NCBI GenBank assembly: GCA_963734395.1
Contig: CAVTGY010000007.1
Span: 248,001 to 312,000 of the forward strand
Source of the DNA: Bog-756 sp963734395
GTDB taxonomy: Bacteria > Actinomycetota > Acidimicrobiia > Acidimicrobiales > RAAP-2
Direction: 5' to 3'
DNA: 64,000 nt
How positions within the stretch are numbered: position 1 is the stretch's first letter; each line of letters starts with the position of its first letter. A program made the position numbers and the translations under genes. Below are positions 38,080 to 47,082 of this stretch, in pieces. The notes beneath the pieces are model-generated. The model did not search any database. It was not told the origin of the DNA and was given only the letters and a program-made list of their open reading frames with translations.

Positions 38080-39180
38080 TCACCTCCGCGTGGGGGGCGT
38101 CGGGTCGTCGACTCGGTCGAGCCAGCCGGCAGGGAGGCGGACCGGCCGGGGACCATTGGTGTGACCCCGTGCGGTCCGGGTCGCCTCGAGCGGGAACGGG
38201 CGTGAGGGTCGAGCCCACCCAACAGCTGGTCCACCTCGGCACAGCGAGCTCGGCCTGGGCCAACGACCGCGCACCGGCGATCCCACCGGAAACCCGGTCA
38301 GGTACCAGCCGGCATGCTTACGGAACTGCCGTATCCCGAGGTCCTCACCGAAGGCCAGGCAGAGGAGGCCGGCGTGGGTCCGCATCATCTCCGATGACCG
38401 CGCCCAGGTTCGGTGGATCCTGCAACGTCCGTCCCGCCGAAGGCGTCCGCCAGGTCTCTGAACAACCAGGGACGACCGAGACAGCCGCGTCCCACCACCA
38501 CTCCGTCGCATCCGGTGGCCGCCACCATGGCCAACGCGTCGGCCGCCTCCCACAGGTCGCCGTTGCCCAGCACCGGGATGGAGGTGATCAGCTCCTTCAG
38601 CTCGGCGATGGCCCGCCAGTCCGCCGATCCCGAGTAGAGCTGTTCGGCGGTCCGCGCATGGAGGGTGACCCCGGCCGCTCCCTCGTCCTCGGCGGTCCGA
38701 CCCGCTTCGGCGAAGGTGAGGTGATGGTCGTCGATCACCCATCCGCAGTTTGACGGTCACCGGCACCGACCCGGCCGAGGCCACCGCGGCGGCGATGATG
38801 GCCCGGAACAGGGTCCGGTGGGCGGGAAGGGCGGCACCGCCTCCCTGGCGGGTCACCTTGCCCGCCGGGCATCCGAAGTTGAGGTCGATGTGGTCGACGC
38901 CGACGTCGCCGACCAGAAGATCCACCGCGTCCCCCATCACCCGTGGGTCGACGCCGCACAATTGGACACTCCGCACCGGCTCGTCCTCACCGAACGCGGC
39001 CATGGCCAGCGTTTTGGCATTGCCCTCGACCAGCGCCCGGGCGGTGATCATCTCGCTGACGGTGAGCCCGGCGCCGAAGCTCCGGCACAGGCGTCGGTAG
39101 GCGATGTTGGTCACGCCGGCCATCGGAGCCAGCACGACCGGCGGGTCGACGGCGATCGGGCCCAGTTTGAGGGCAGGCAT
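38080..39180 (-). CDS. dusB: tRNA-dihydrouridine synthase, DusB-like (several frame changes)
   Basis: Flavoenzyme reducing uridine to dihydrouridine in tRNA. TIM-barrel blocks: VVLAPMAGVTNIAYRRLCRS, SEMITARALVEGN, VGVDHIDLNFGCPAGKVTRQ (catalytic Cys), GGGAALPAHRTLFRAI, VTVKLRMG; then in other frames GAAGVTLHARTAEQLYSGSA, DWRAIAELKELITSIPVLGN, GCDGVVVGRGCLGRPWLFRD and FRKHAGWYLTGFPVG. The C-terminus RLPAGWLDRVDDPTPP returns to the 38080 frame. At least three frame changes (about 38745, 38410, 38270). It lies 9 bp downstream of maf on the same strand. Confidence 0.87.
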   Translation of the reverse strand: MPALKLGPIAVDPPVVLAPMAGVTNIAYRRLCRSFGAGLTVSEMITARALVEGNAKTLAMAAFGEDEPVRSVQLCGVDPRVMGDAVDLLVGDVGVDHIDLNFGCPAGKVTRQGGGAALPAHRTLFRAIIAAAVASAGSVPVTVKLRMGDRRPSPHLRRSGSDRRGRGSGRGHPPCADRRTALLGIGGLAGHRRAEGADHLHPGAGQRRPVGGGRRVGHGGGHRMRRSGGGTRLSRSSLVVQRPGGRLRRDGRCRIHRTWARSSEMMRTHAGLLCLAFGEDLGIRQFRKHAGWYLTGFPVGSPVRGRWPRPSSLCRGGPAVGWARPSRPFPLEATRTARGHTNGPRPVRLPAGWLDRVDDPTPPTRR

Positions 39181-39189
39181 CGCCGTCGC

Positions 39190-39796
39190 TCACCGATCCG
39201 CCCGGGCCCACAGGTCGGTGATGGCGACATCGATACTGGCCAGAAGGGAGCGAAGCAGCGGCAGGGACAGTCCGATCACGTTGCCCGGATCGCCGTCGAC
39301 CCCGTCGATGAACGGCGCCGATCTGCCGTCGAGGGTGAACCCACCGGCAACCCCCATCGCCTCGCCGGTGGCCAGGTAGGCATCGAGCTCGGCGTCGGTG
39401 GTCACCCCGAACCGAACCGTGGTGCCGGCGACGCCCGATGCCTGGCGTCCGCTGGCCTCGTCGATGACGCAGTGCCCGGTGAACAGCGTGCCGCTCTGAC
39501 CGCGCATGGCCTGGAGCCAAAGGCGGGCCTGGTCGACCGATGTCGGCTTGCCCAGCGACCGGTGCTCGAATTCGAGCATCGAGTCGCACCCGACAACAAC
39601 GGCACTGCCGGCCTGATCGGCCACCGCCCGGGCCTTCGACTCGGCCAGCAGGGTGACCAACGCAGGAGTGTCGTCGGCCACCGACGCCGTCCTCGATCAC
39701 CCCACTGACCACCACCTTGGGGTCGAAGCCGGCATCTCGGAGCAGCCGTAGCCTGGCCGGCGACCCCGAGGCGAGGACCAAGGTGCGTTGCGGCAT
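39190..39796 (-). CDS. maf: Maf-family nucleotide pyrophosphatase (one frame change)
   Basis: About 201 residues. House-cleaning nucleoside triphosphate pyrophosphatase acting on non-canonical or canonical pyrimidine NTPs. Motifs: LVLASGSPARLRLLRDAG (SxSPRR-like, with ARLR in place of RR), ALVTLLAESKARAVAD, VVGCDSMLEFEHRSLGKP (catalytic Asp), and PFIDGVDGDPGNVIGLSLPL. The frame changes near 39685. The leaderless start is ATG 39796, after TACGCT with 6 nt. Confidence 0.88.
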
Positions 39797-39875
39797 GGAG
39801 AGAGCGTAGACAGCCGGGCGCAGTACGCAGGACCGATGGGTCGGCCGGCAGGGTGGCGGGCGTGAGCACGACAAG

Positions 39876-40175
39876 ATGCCGCGATCCTTGTGCATGGCCG
39901 AAACCGGTATCACCCTGGCGCCCACCCAGGTCGACCCGGAACTCGACGGCGACCACGAACGGATGTCCCACATCGTGCTGGAAGGATTCGTTCCGGAGAA
40001 GGGCGACTACATCCGCGCCGGACCGTCGGTCGTGGAGGGCATGGTCAACGGGACCGCGGTCAAGGCCCTGTGCGGCAAGATCTGGGTACCGGGTCGCAAT
40101 CCCAAGCGGTACCCGCTCTGTCCTACCTGTCGGGAGATCGCCGAGTCCCGTGGGTGGAAGGTTCCGGCGGGATAG
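39876..40175 (+). CDS. DUF3039 protein
   Basis: 99-aa actinobacterial protein of unknown function. The second half is family-typical: ERMSHIVLEGF, VNGTAVKALCGKIWVPGRNP, KRYPLCPTCREI, with cysteines C-x-n-CPTC that may bind zinc. It may really begin at GTG 39862 with an indel between. Divergent from maf. Confidence 0.8.
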   Translation: MPRSLCMAETGITLAPTQVDPELDGDHERMSHIVLEGFVPEKGDYIRAGPSVVEGMVNGTAVKALCGKIWVPGRNPKRYPLCPTCREIAESRGWKVPAG

Positions 40176-40235
40176 CGGGCCCGGCGTCTCCCCGGTCGAG
40201 TGGGCGTCAGGTTGCGGCACCTCTCGGCCGGCGTG

Positions 40236-40823
40236 TCAGGTCACACGGGTCATCAGGGCTCTCCATGCGAACGCCCCGTCAGGTGCCCGGGTGATGATCA
40301 TCCGAACCGGGTCGATTGTCTCCACGGTCCACCCGTCGGCGAAGCTCGAGGAGAGCTCTTCCTCGGTCACCCGCCGGGGCCCGAACTCACCCGGTTCCCG
40401 ATCGCTGAAGCACAGGAGGAGAAGCCGTCCGCCGGGCCAGGTTGCCGCCTGAGGCTGGCGACGTACCGAGTCCGCTGATCGTCGTCGAAGACATGGAACA
40501 GACCCGAGTCGATCACGGTGTCGAATTGCTCGCCCAGGGAGGACAGATCGAGGGCGTCACCGAAGAGAAACCGGACAGGGAGACCACGTGACCGGGCCTT
40601 TTCAACGGCGAAGGCGGATCGCCTTCGGGGAGGTGTCCAGGCCGGTGGCTTCGAATCCCCGTGCTGCGGCGAGAAGCGCATGCTCGCCGGTACCGCAGCC
40701 CACATCCAGGACCCGCCCTCTGAGCCCACCCGCGTCGATCAACTCGAGGAGGTCTGGTTGCGGTGCGCCGATGTCCCAAGGGGGAGTCCCGTCGTAGGCG
40801 GCATCGAAGTCCCGACCGGCCAC
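40236..40823 (-). CDS. Class I SAM-dependent methyltransferase (two frame changes)
   Basis: About 195 residues, resembling thiopurine-methyltransferase/TehB-like small methyltransferases. N-terminus MAGRDFDAAYDGTPPWDIGA, then motif I VLDVGCGTGEHALLAAARG. After a frame change near 40610 come RFLFGDALDLSSLG and FDTVIDSGLFHVFDDDQRTR. After another near 40430 comes LLLLCFSDREPGEFGPRRVT, ending ALMTRVT with TGA at 40236-40238. Substrate unknown. Confidence 0.75.
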
Positions 40824-40849
40824 GCCGTTGGCTCTGGGTCATCTCGACG

Positions 40850-41053
40850 TCAGTCGATCCGGTCCAGTCGGAACGCCTCCAACGGCACCAGGTCGCCCGA
40901 GTCATCGAGTCCCAGCGTGATGATCTCGCCGGTAGCTCTGTTGCATGATGAGCAGGTTCCGATCCAACAGTGCACCAATTCGTCCTCGATGGTGTGGTCC
41001 AACGACGGCAGGATCGACTGGCCGCATCGGGGGCAGATTCTGGCCTCCGCCAT
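40850..41053 (-). CDS. Small two-CxxC zinc-ribbon protein
   Basis: 67-aa protein, start ATG 41053, preceded by TATCGT with 6 nt (leaderless). CPRC (residues 7-10) and CSSC (about 34-37) are spaced as in a zinc ribbon: ARICPRCGQSILPS, HCWIGTCSSCNRATGEI. No family recognised. It is divergent from the small gene at 41103 and 26 bp upstream of the methyltransferase on the same strand. Confidence 0.65.
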   Translation of the reverse strand: MAEARICPRCGQSILPSLDHTIEDELVHCWIGTCSSCNRATGEIITLGLDDSGDLVPLEAFRLDRID

Positions 41054-41102
41054 GATCCGACGATAGCTCGCAGCAGTCTCCGAGTTGGGTAGGGTAGTCC
41101 CG

Positions 41103-41391
41103 GTGGCCAGGAAGAGGCGTGCGATCGCCGAGATCTTCGCAACCACGGTCGGGATCCGGATCAGCACCGGCGAGCCTGTGGGATCATCTGGCGCCCGAAC
41201 CCCCCGCACCGATGACCGGCATCCTCAGCCTTTCCGAGTTGCGCGCCGCTCGTAGGGTGGCCGCACGGCGCCGGTCGCAGGGGATGCCCGACAGATCGCC
41301 GGCTGCGGAAGACCAGCCGAGCGCCTGGCTCCTGCTGGCTCCGCCGATCCAGGCGTCGTCGAAGCACCACTCGACCGATCCCGCGGGTTAG
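41103..41391 (+). CDS. Hypothetical small protein (frame change likely)
   Basis: GTG 41103 is preceded by TAGGGT with a 7-nt gap. The first frame gives MARKRRAIAEIFATTVGIRI; from about 41190 a different frame gives ALSLSELRAARRVAARRRSQ-like basic sequence ending at TAG 41389-41391. No family recognised. The evidence is the promoter pattern and strand position between divergent genes only. Confidence 0.35.
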
Positions 41392-42581
41392 GGCCGGGTG
41401 CCGACGGTCATGGGCAGCGACTCGTAGCGTCTCACGAACGGTCCGGGAGCGATGCGACCGTGTTGCAGGTCGACCTCGAAGGAGGGCATGACCCTGAGGA
41501 GCTCGTCGAGCACCACTCGGCCCTGAAGACGGGCAGCGGCCGCGCCGATGCAGTGGTGTGGACCGTTGCCGAAGGTCAGCATTCGACCGAAGCGCCGGGT
41601 GATGTCGAGTTGGTCGGCAGTCGGACCGAACTCGCGGGGATCCCGGTTGGCCGATCCGTAGAGCAGGTGGATCTTGGTCTGCGCGGGGACGTGGGTTCCG
41701 GCAGGACCACATCTCGGGTGGTGGTTCGAGAGAGACCCTGCACCGGGCTGGTGAAACGGAGCAGCTCTTCTACCGCCCCGCCGATCGATCCAGGGTCGTC
41801 GACAAGCAATCGACGCTGATCGGGATAGTCGCAGAGGGCGACGGCGGCTCCGCCCAGCAGGCCGCCGGCGGTGTCGTTTCCTCCCGCGATCATCACGAAG
41901 CAGTAGCCGAGTATCTCGTCGAGTTCGAGGGGACGGCCATCGACTCTGGCACTCACCAGGTCCGACAACATGTCCTCGCCCGGGTTCTGCCGGCGCCAGG
42001 CGACCAGCTCGGTGAAGTAGCGGTACAGGCTGCCCAGCGCCCCGGAGGCATCGCGGACGGTGTTCCCGGTGGCGTTGGCCTGCACGATGGCGTCGCTCCA
42101 GATGCCGAACTGCCCACGATCGCTCTCCGGTACGCCGAGGTAGCCGGCGACCACAAATGCGGGGAGCGGCCCCGCCAACGCCTCGATGAAGTCAGCTTCA
42201 CCGGCTTCCACGATCGTCGCCAGGCGCGCCCGCACGAAGGCGCGCACTGCCGGTTCGAGATCAAGGACCCTACGGGGCGTGAACCCACGACTGATCAGCC
42301 TCCGGTAGGTCGTGTGCAGGGGACGGTCCATCATCACCAGCGTCGGCTTCAATCCGAGTTTGAGGATCTCGTCCTCTTCGAAGGTGAGGCCCTGAGCCGA
42401 CGAGAAGGTGACCGAATCCGAGGCGGCACGGAACACGTCCTCGAATCGGGAGAGCACCCAGTATCCCCTGCGAGGTCAGATGGACCGGGTCCTCGTCGCG
42501 GAGCCGTCGGTAGACCGGGTAGGGGTCCTGGTGGGTGCTGGAGTCGAGCGGGTCGTAGCGGAGCGGTCGGGTGTCGGCCAT
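41388..42581 (-). CDS. Cytochrome P450 (frame changes)
   Basis: About 395-residue soluble bacterial P450. Start ATG 42581: MADTRPLRYDPLDSSTHQDP, YPVYRRLRDEDPV. Then DRPLHTTYRRLISRGFTPRR (C-helix region), I-helix FVMIAGGNDTAGGLLGGAA, EELLRFTSPVQGLSR (ExxR), and heme loop MLTFGNGPHHCIGAAAARLQ with the cysteine ligand. Frame changes occur near 42460 and 41590-41710. It starts 21 bp after the bsaP stop, so it may be in the bioB-bsaP transcript. The substrate is not deducible; a fatty-acyl-cleaving role as in Bacillus BioI is one possibility. Confidence 0.87.
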
Positions 42582-42602
42582 GGCATGGATCGTGGTGCGG
42601 AG

Positions 42603-42776
42603 TCAGGAGGAGACGAGCTCGCCGTGGTCCCGACATCGCGCCCGGTAGCCACCGGGTGTCACCGTCACGGTCAGCCGCCGACCACAGGTAGGGCAGAATC
42701 GAGGGGGGTCGAGTGAGCGTGCGCACCCGGGACACCCCGGTGATAGGCGACCGCAGCCGGTGCAGTGATCGGTCAT
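42603..42776 (-). CDS. bsaP: Biotin synthase auxiliary protein BsaP
   Basis: 57-aa Cys-rich protein: MTDHCTGCGRLSPGCPGCAR, then SLDPPRFCPTCGRRLTVTVT and PGGYRARCRDHGELVSS. The LDPPRFC-TCGRR core and C-terminal G(Y/W)-ARC--HG match the small actinobacterial protein found next to bioB and reported to be required for BioB function in mycobacteria (family knowledge, from memory). It starts 13 bp after the bioB stop on the same strand. The four CxxC/CxxxC-type cysteine groups are consistent with an iron-sulfur or zinc site. Confidence 0.82.
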   Translation of the reverse strand: MTDHCTGCGRLSPGCPGCARSLDPPRFCPTCGRRLTVTVTPGGYRARCRDHGELVSS

Positions 42777-42789
42777 GGCCGACCCCGGT

Positions 42790-43898
42790 TCACAACACGC
42801 CGGTGAGCGCGCCGACCGGCATGCGAAGGTCGGAGAGCATCTGGAGGTCCTCTTCGGGCGATCGGCCCAGGGTGGTCAGGTAGTTGCCGACGATCAGCGC
42901 GTTGATGCCCGAGGTCATCCCCAGCGACTGCAGCTCGCCGAGGGTGATCTCCCGTCCGCCGGCATAGCGGAGGATCACGCCGGGGAGGCCGAGGCGGAAG
43001 AGCGCGATCCAACGGATGGCTTCCCAGGCGGCAACCGGCTGGGCCTCTCCCCAGCGGGGTTCCGGGTCGGGGATTGAGGAAGTTGAGCGGAACCTCGGTG
43101 GGATCGAGATCCTGGAGCTGAAGGAGCAGCTCGATGCGTTGCTCATCGGTTTCACCCATTCCGATCAGAGCTCCGCAGCACAGCTCCATGCCGTGCTCTC
43201 GCACCAGAAGGCAGGTCTCCCTGCGCTCGTCCCAACTGTGGGACGTCACCACGTTGGGGAAGAAGGAGCGAGAGGTCTCGAGGTTGTGGTTGTAGCGGTG
43301 GACGCCACCCTCGGCCAGACGCCGGGCCTGCGCGTCGGTCAACAGGCCGGCGCTGACGGCGACGTTGAGCCCGGTCTGGGCACGGATCATCGGGACCAGC
43401 TCGAGGATCCTGGCCAAGGTTCGCTCGTCGGGACCACGGACAGCCAGGACGATGCAGAACTCGGAGGCGCCGGCCGACCTGGTCTCTCTGGCCGCTTGCA
43501 GGACCTCGTCGGCATCGAGGAAGGGGGTGGCCTTCACCGGTGTGTCGAACTGGGACGACTGGGAACAGAAATGGCAGTCCTCGGGACACCCACCGGTCTT
43601 GGCCGACAGGATGCCCTCGACTTCGACCTCAGGCCCGCACCAGGCAATCCGGACCTGGTGGGCGAGGGCGGCCAGCGAGGTGACCCATCGGTCGGGAAGC
43701 CCGGCCAGGATGGTGAGTTCGTCACCGGTCAGCAGGCGGCGCTCGTCGAGAAGAGCGGTTTCGGCCGCGCTCACTATCGCCCGGGCCGCCGCGGGTTCGA
43801 TATCCGGGCGAGCGGGCTCGGCTCTGGGGCGCCTGCGACTGGGCGCGGCGAGCCGCGACAGTGGTACGGATGGAGGTGGCAGAGGTGTCACCGGGCAT
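42790..43898 (-). CDS. bioB: Biotin synthase (two frame changes)
   Basis: Radical SAM enzyme inserting sulfur into dethiobiotin. The radical-SAM cluster motif is GGCPEDCHFCSQSSQF (CxxxCxxC). Other blocks: GASEFCIVLAVRGPDERTLA, GVHRYNHNLETSRSFFPNVV, MELCCGALIGMGETDEQRIE, PTEVPLNFLNPRPGTPL. After the frame change near 43070: FRLGLPGVILRYAGGREITL, GINALIVGNYLTTLGRSPEE. An N-terminal change lies near 43825. ATG 43898 follows TACCGT with 6 nt (leaderless). bsaP and a P450 follow on the same strand. Confidence 0.92.
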
Positions 43899-43904
43899 GC
43901 CGTT

Positions 43905-43910
43905 ACGGTA
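43905..43910 (-). promoter_or_regulatory. -10 hexamer TACCGT for leaderless bioB
   Basis: TACCGT, 6 nt from ATG 43898. The divergent acyl-CoA dehydrogenase starts at 43951, so the 52-bp gap holds promoters for both directions. Confidence 0.5.
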
Positions 43911-43950
43911 GTTGGCGCGGGCACCAACCGACAGAAGACAGGGGACCGCC

Positions 43951-45249
43951 GTGGCATGGGACTTCTCCACTGAACCCGAGTTCGAAGAGCAGTTGGCATG
44001 GATGCGAGAGTTCGTCCGCCGGCAGATCTTCCCCCTCGAGACCCTGTCGCTGAGCTACGACGCAATGCTCGAGGCGGTCAAGCCCCTCCAGGACGAGGTC
44101 AAGGACCGCGGGCTGTGGGCCTCGCACCTGCCTCCCGCACTGGGGGGTGGCGGCTTCGGCCAGGTCCGGCTCGGTCTGATGCACGAGATCCTCGGGCAGA
44201 CGCCATACGGCCCGGTGGTGTTCGGCAACAACGCCCCCGACTCCGGCAACGCCGAGTTGTTGGCGATCGGCATCGAGTCGTCGGGCAGGGAGGAACATCG
44301 CCAACGATGGCTCCTGCCCCTGCTCGACGGGCGGATGCGCAGCGGGTTTTCGATGACCGAGCCGGGCGCCGGCGCCGATCCGACCATGATCGCAACCACC
44401 GCCGTTCGCGACGGAGACGAATGGGTGATCAACGGACACAAGTGGTTCACCAGCAACGGATCGGTGGCCGACTTCCTCATCGTGATGGCGGTGACCAACC
44501 CGGACGTACACCCCTACCAGGGTTGCTCGATGATCGTCGTTCCTGCGGACACACCCGGGGTCGACATCGTCCGCGACGTGGCCACCATGGAGGACCCGGT
44601 CGAGCATTTCGGCAAGTTCGGTGGCCACGCCGAGATCCTCTATCGCGATGTCCGGGTCCCCTACGAAAACCTGGTGGGGTTGGAGGGCGAAGGCTTCCTG
44701 TTGGCCCAGAAGCGGCTCGGACCTGGCCGCATCCATCACTGCATGCGCTGGTTGGGCCAGTCGAGACGGGCATTCGACATGCTCTGTGAACGTGCGGTTT
44801 CCCGGACCACCCACAATTCGCTGCTGGCCGAAAAGCAAACCATCCAGAATTGGGTGGCCGACTCGCGGGCCGAAATGACCGCGGCCCGCCTGATGACACT
44901 CCAGGCGGCCTGGAAGATGGACAACGAAGGTGCCTCCGCGGCCCGGGTGGAGATCGCCATGATCAAGTACTACGGCGCCGGCGTCCTCTACAACGTGATC
45001 GACCGGGCGATCCAGATCCACGGGGCCCTCGGCTTCTCGACCGATCTGCCACTCGAGTCGATGTACCGGCACGCACGAGCCGCACGCATCTATGACGGGC
45101 CCGACGAGGTGCACAAGGTGACCGTGGCTCGACAGACGCTCAAGGGGTACAAGCCGGTCGAGGTCCCGACCGAGCACGTTCCCACCCGACGGGTCGCGGC
45201 CAAGGAGCAATTCGCCCACCTGCTCGATCTGGAGACCGCTGATCGCTGA
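43951..45249 (+). CDS. Acyl-CoA dehydrogenase
   Basis: Intact 432-aa FAD-dependent acyl-CoA dehydrogenase. GTG 43951 (VAWDFSTEPEFEEQ) with AGGGGAC upstream; an earlier in-frame start at 43912 would add 13 residues. Motifs: SGFSMTEPGAGADPTMIATT, WVINGHKWFTSNGS, FGGHAEILYRDVRVPYENLV, GRIHHCMRWLGQSRRA, IQIHGALGFSTDLPLESMYR and YDGPDEVHKVTVAR. The last block, with the G-LGF-T signature, fits the medium/long-chain ACAD family. Substrate unassigned. Confidence 0.9.
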   Translation: MAWDFSTEPEFEEQLAWMREFVRRQIFPLETLSLSYDAMLEAVKPLQDEVKDRGLWASHLPPALGGGGFGQVRLGLMHEILGQTPYGPVVFGNNAPDSGNAELLAIGIESSGREEHRQRWLLPLLDGRMRSGFSMTEPGAGADPTMIATTAVRDGDEWVINGHKWFTSNGSVADFLIVMAVTNPDVHPYQGCSMIVVPADTPGVDIVRDVATMEDPVEHFGKFGGHAEILYRDVRVPYENLVGLEGEGFLLAQKRLGPGRIHHCMRWLGQSRRAFDMLCERAVSRTTHNSLLAEKQTIQNWVADSRAEMTAARLMTLQAAWKMDNEGASAARVEIAMIKYYGAGVLYNVIDRAIQIHGALGFSTDLPLESMYRHARAARIYDGPDEVHKVTVARQTLKGYKPVEVPTEHVPTRRVAAKEQFAHLLDLETADR

Positions 45250-45316
45250 CCGCTGACCAAGTAAGCGCGTGGGAGTGTTCTCGTACGAGCACCCCCACCT
45301 TGGTTGCCTACCTTTC

Positions 45317-45370
45317 GAAATTGGGCCCAAATATCGTGCGCGGACGATAATTCGGCCAATTTTCCAAAAC
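45317..45370. repeat. 54-bp dyad element, copy B
   Basis: Same length and block order as copy A at 8841-8894: GAAATTG, ATATCG, GACGATAA, GGCCAATTT, ending in AAAC. Inverted arms AAATTG (45318-45323)/CAATTT (45357-45362) and TATCG (45332-45336)/CGATA (45345-45349). It lies between convergent genes, whereas copy A lies between divergent ones. Confidence 0.65.
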
Positions 45371-45384
45371 CAACATGTCTGCCG

Positions 45385-45429
45385 GCTCTGCTCTACCCGG
45401 CTCTGCTCTGGCCGACTCTGCTCCGGCCC
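45385..45429 (+). repeat. 15-bp tandem repeat, three imperfect copies
   Basis: GCTCTGCTCTACCCG, GCTCTGCTCTGGCCG and ACTCTGCTCCGGCCC in tandem, in the non-coding gap between the acyl-CoA dehydrogenase and the SDR gene, just after dyad copy B. Confidence 0.75.
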
Positions 45430-45462
45430 CTTGCCCGGTTCTGCCCGACCTGGCTCCTCGCC

Positions 45463-46254
45463 TCACCGCTTGGCGGGCGGGAAGATCTGCTCGAAGATCC
45501 CGTCGACTCCCGACCCGTGGAGGGTCATGCCCCCGTCGACGACGATGTTCTGCCCGGTGATGAAGCGGGCCATGTCCGAGCACAGGAACACCACCACGTC
45601 GGCGATGTCCTCTGGTCGGCCGATGCGTCCCACCGGCGTGGTCCGCTCGTACCGCTCCCGCTCGTGGGGGAGGAACTGGAGGAGCGGCTCGGTCAGTGGG
45701 GTGAGGATCATCCCGGGGGACACCGCATTCACCCGGATCTCGGGCCCGTATTCGAGAGCCGCCGATGCGGTGATCGCCGCCACTCCTGCCTTGGCCGCCG
45801 AGTAGGGGGCCTCTCCGGCGGCCGGGCGAGTTCCGCTGATCGAGGCGGTCGACACGATGCTGCCCCCGCCCGATTCTCCGCATGTGGGGTATGGCGGCGC
45901 GAAACCCCAAATAGACACCGGTCAGATTGACGGCCACCAGCCGACCCCACTCCTCGGGGGACCACTCGTGGAGCGGCGCTTGACTACCGGTCCCCGCATT
46001 GTTGAACAGGATGCTGATCCCGCCCATGGCGATGGCGGCGGCGTCGACGGCGGCGCGGAGACCGTCGGCATCGGTGACGTCTGCCGGGTGGGCTGTCCCG
46101 TCGATCTCCGCAGGCCAACTCGCCGGCTGCATCGCCATTGATGTCGATGACGGCCACCGCCGCGCCCTCCTCGGCCATCCGCCGGGCCGTGGCCCGTCCG
46201 ATGCCTGACGCTCCTCCGGTGATCACGGCCTTGTGGCCCTACGAGTAGTCCCAT
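45463..46254 (-). CDS. Short-chain dehydrogenase/reductase (three frame changes)
   Basis: About 262-residue classical SDR with NAD(P) oxidoreductase function. Start ATG 46254 (MGLL) with SD GGAAGGAGG. Cofactor motif VITGGASGIGRATARRMAEE, AVAVIDINGDAA, then ILFNNAGTGSQAPLHEW, VNLTGVYLGFRAAIPHM, STASISGTRP, catalytic YSAAKAGV, and the C-terminal NAVSPGMILTPL and DIADVVVFLCSDMARFITGQ. Frame changes near 46238, 46110 and 45880. It is last in a minus-strand run starting at ahcY. Confidence 0.87.
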
Positions 46255-46283
46255 CGCCGCCCTCCTTCCTTTGGGCGACGACG

Positions 46284-47043
46284 CTACGCCAACCGGTCGA
46301 CCGTCGTCGCCACGGGCCGTGACTGAGGACGGCGACGAAAGGCGAAGTGGGCCTTGACCGAGTCGTCGGTTGGCGGGTCGCCGTTTTCGTTCATCTCCTC
46401 CAACAGAGCGAACTTCGCCTCCAGCGCCGATCTGATCGTCGAGAGGCTCACCGCCAGCTCGCCTATCTGCTCGTGGTGCAACCGGTACTGGTACTCACCG
46501 ACGTTCTCGAAGATGCGTATGTCCCACTGCGACCAGCCGTGTTCGGTCGAGTACACGTCCATGATCACCACGTTGCCGTCGAAGTCGTACACCCAGGGCG
46601 GCTCGTCGCCCAATCGCTTCAGCTCGCCCACGGTGTTGACATCGAAGATGAAGAGCCCGTCCTTCGACCAGATGGTCGTAGGCGGCGGCGAACATCGAAT
46701 TCCAACCCTCGAACGTCATCAGATGATTGAGGCTGTCGAACACGCAGATCACCACGTCGAATCGTTCGCCGAGCGAGAACGACGCCATGTCCCCTTCGAT
46801 GAGACGGGCCCGGGGGACCTTGTCCCTGGCCAGGGCCAGCATCTCCGGGGACCGGTCGAGACCGGTCAACGAGTGGATCGTGGGCAGATGGGCGAGGATC
46901 GAACCGGTACCGCACCCGAGCTCGAGGAGGGTCTGCGCCCCGGGGAGGTGCCGTTCGATGAGTCCCTGTACGCGGCAGGCTCGGGGAGCCGGGTCGTCCA
47001 TCACTGCGTCGTAGAAGCTGGAGAACCGCGAGTAGTCAGACAT
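46284..47043 (-). CDS. Class I SAM-dependent methyltransferase (one frame change)
   Basis: About 253 residues. N-terminus MSDYSRFSSFYDAVMDD, motif I LLELGCGTGSILAHLP, GLDRSPEMLALARDKVP, RLIEGDMASFSLGERFDVVI, CVFDSLNHLMTFEGW; after the frame change near 46665 WVYDFDGNVVIMDVYSTEHG and YQYRLHHEQIGELAVSLSTI. This is the usual layout of small-molecule methyltransferases with a beta-rich insertion. It lies 39 bp after the LLM gene and 29 bp before the SDR gene on the same strand, so it is probably in one operon. Confidence 0.83.
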
Positions 47044-47082
47044 CGACAGAACCGTGTCACCTCGCGCTCCGGCTCGGTGGCC

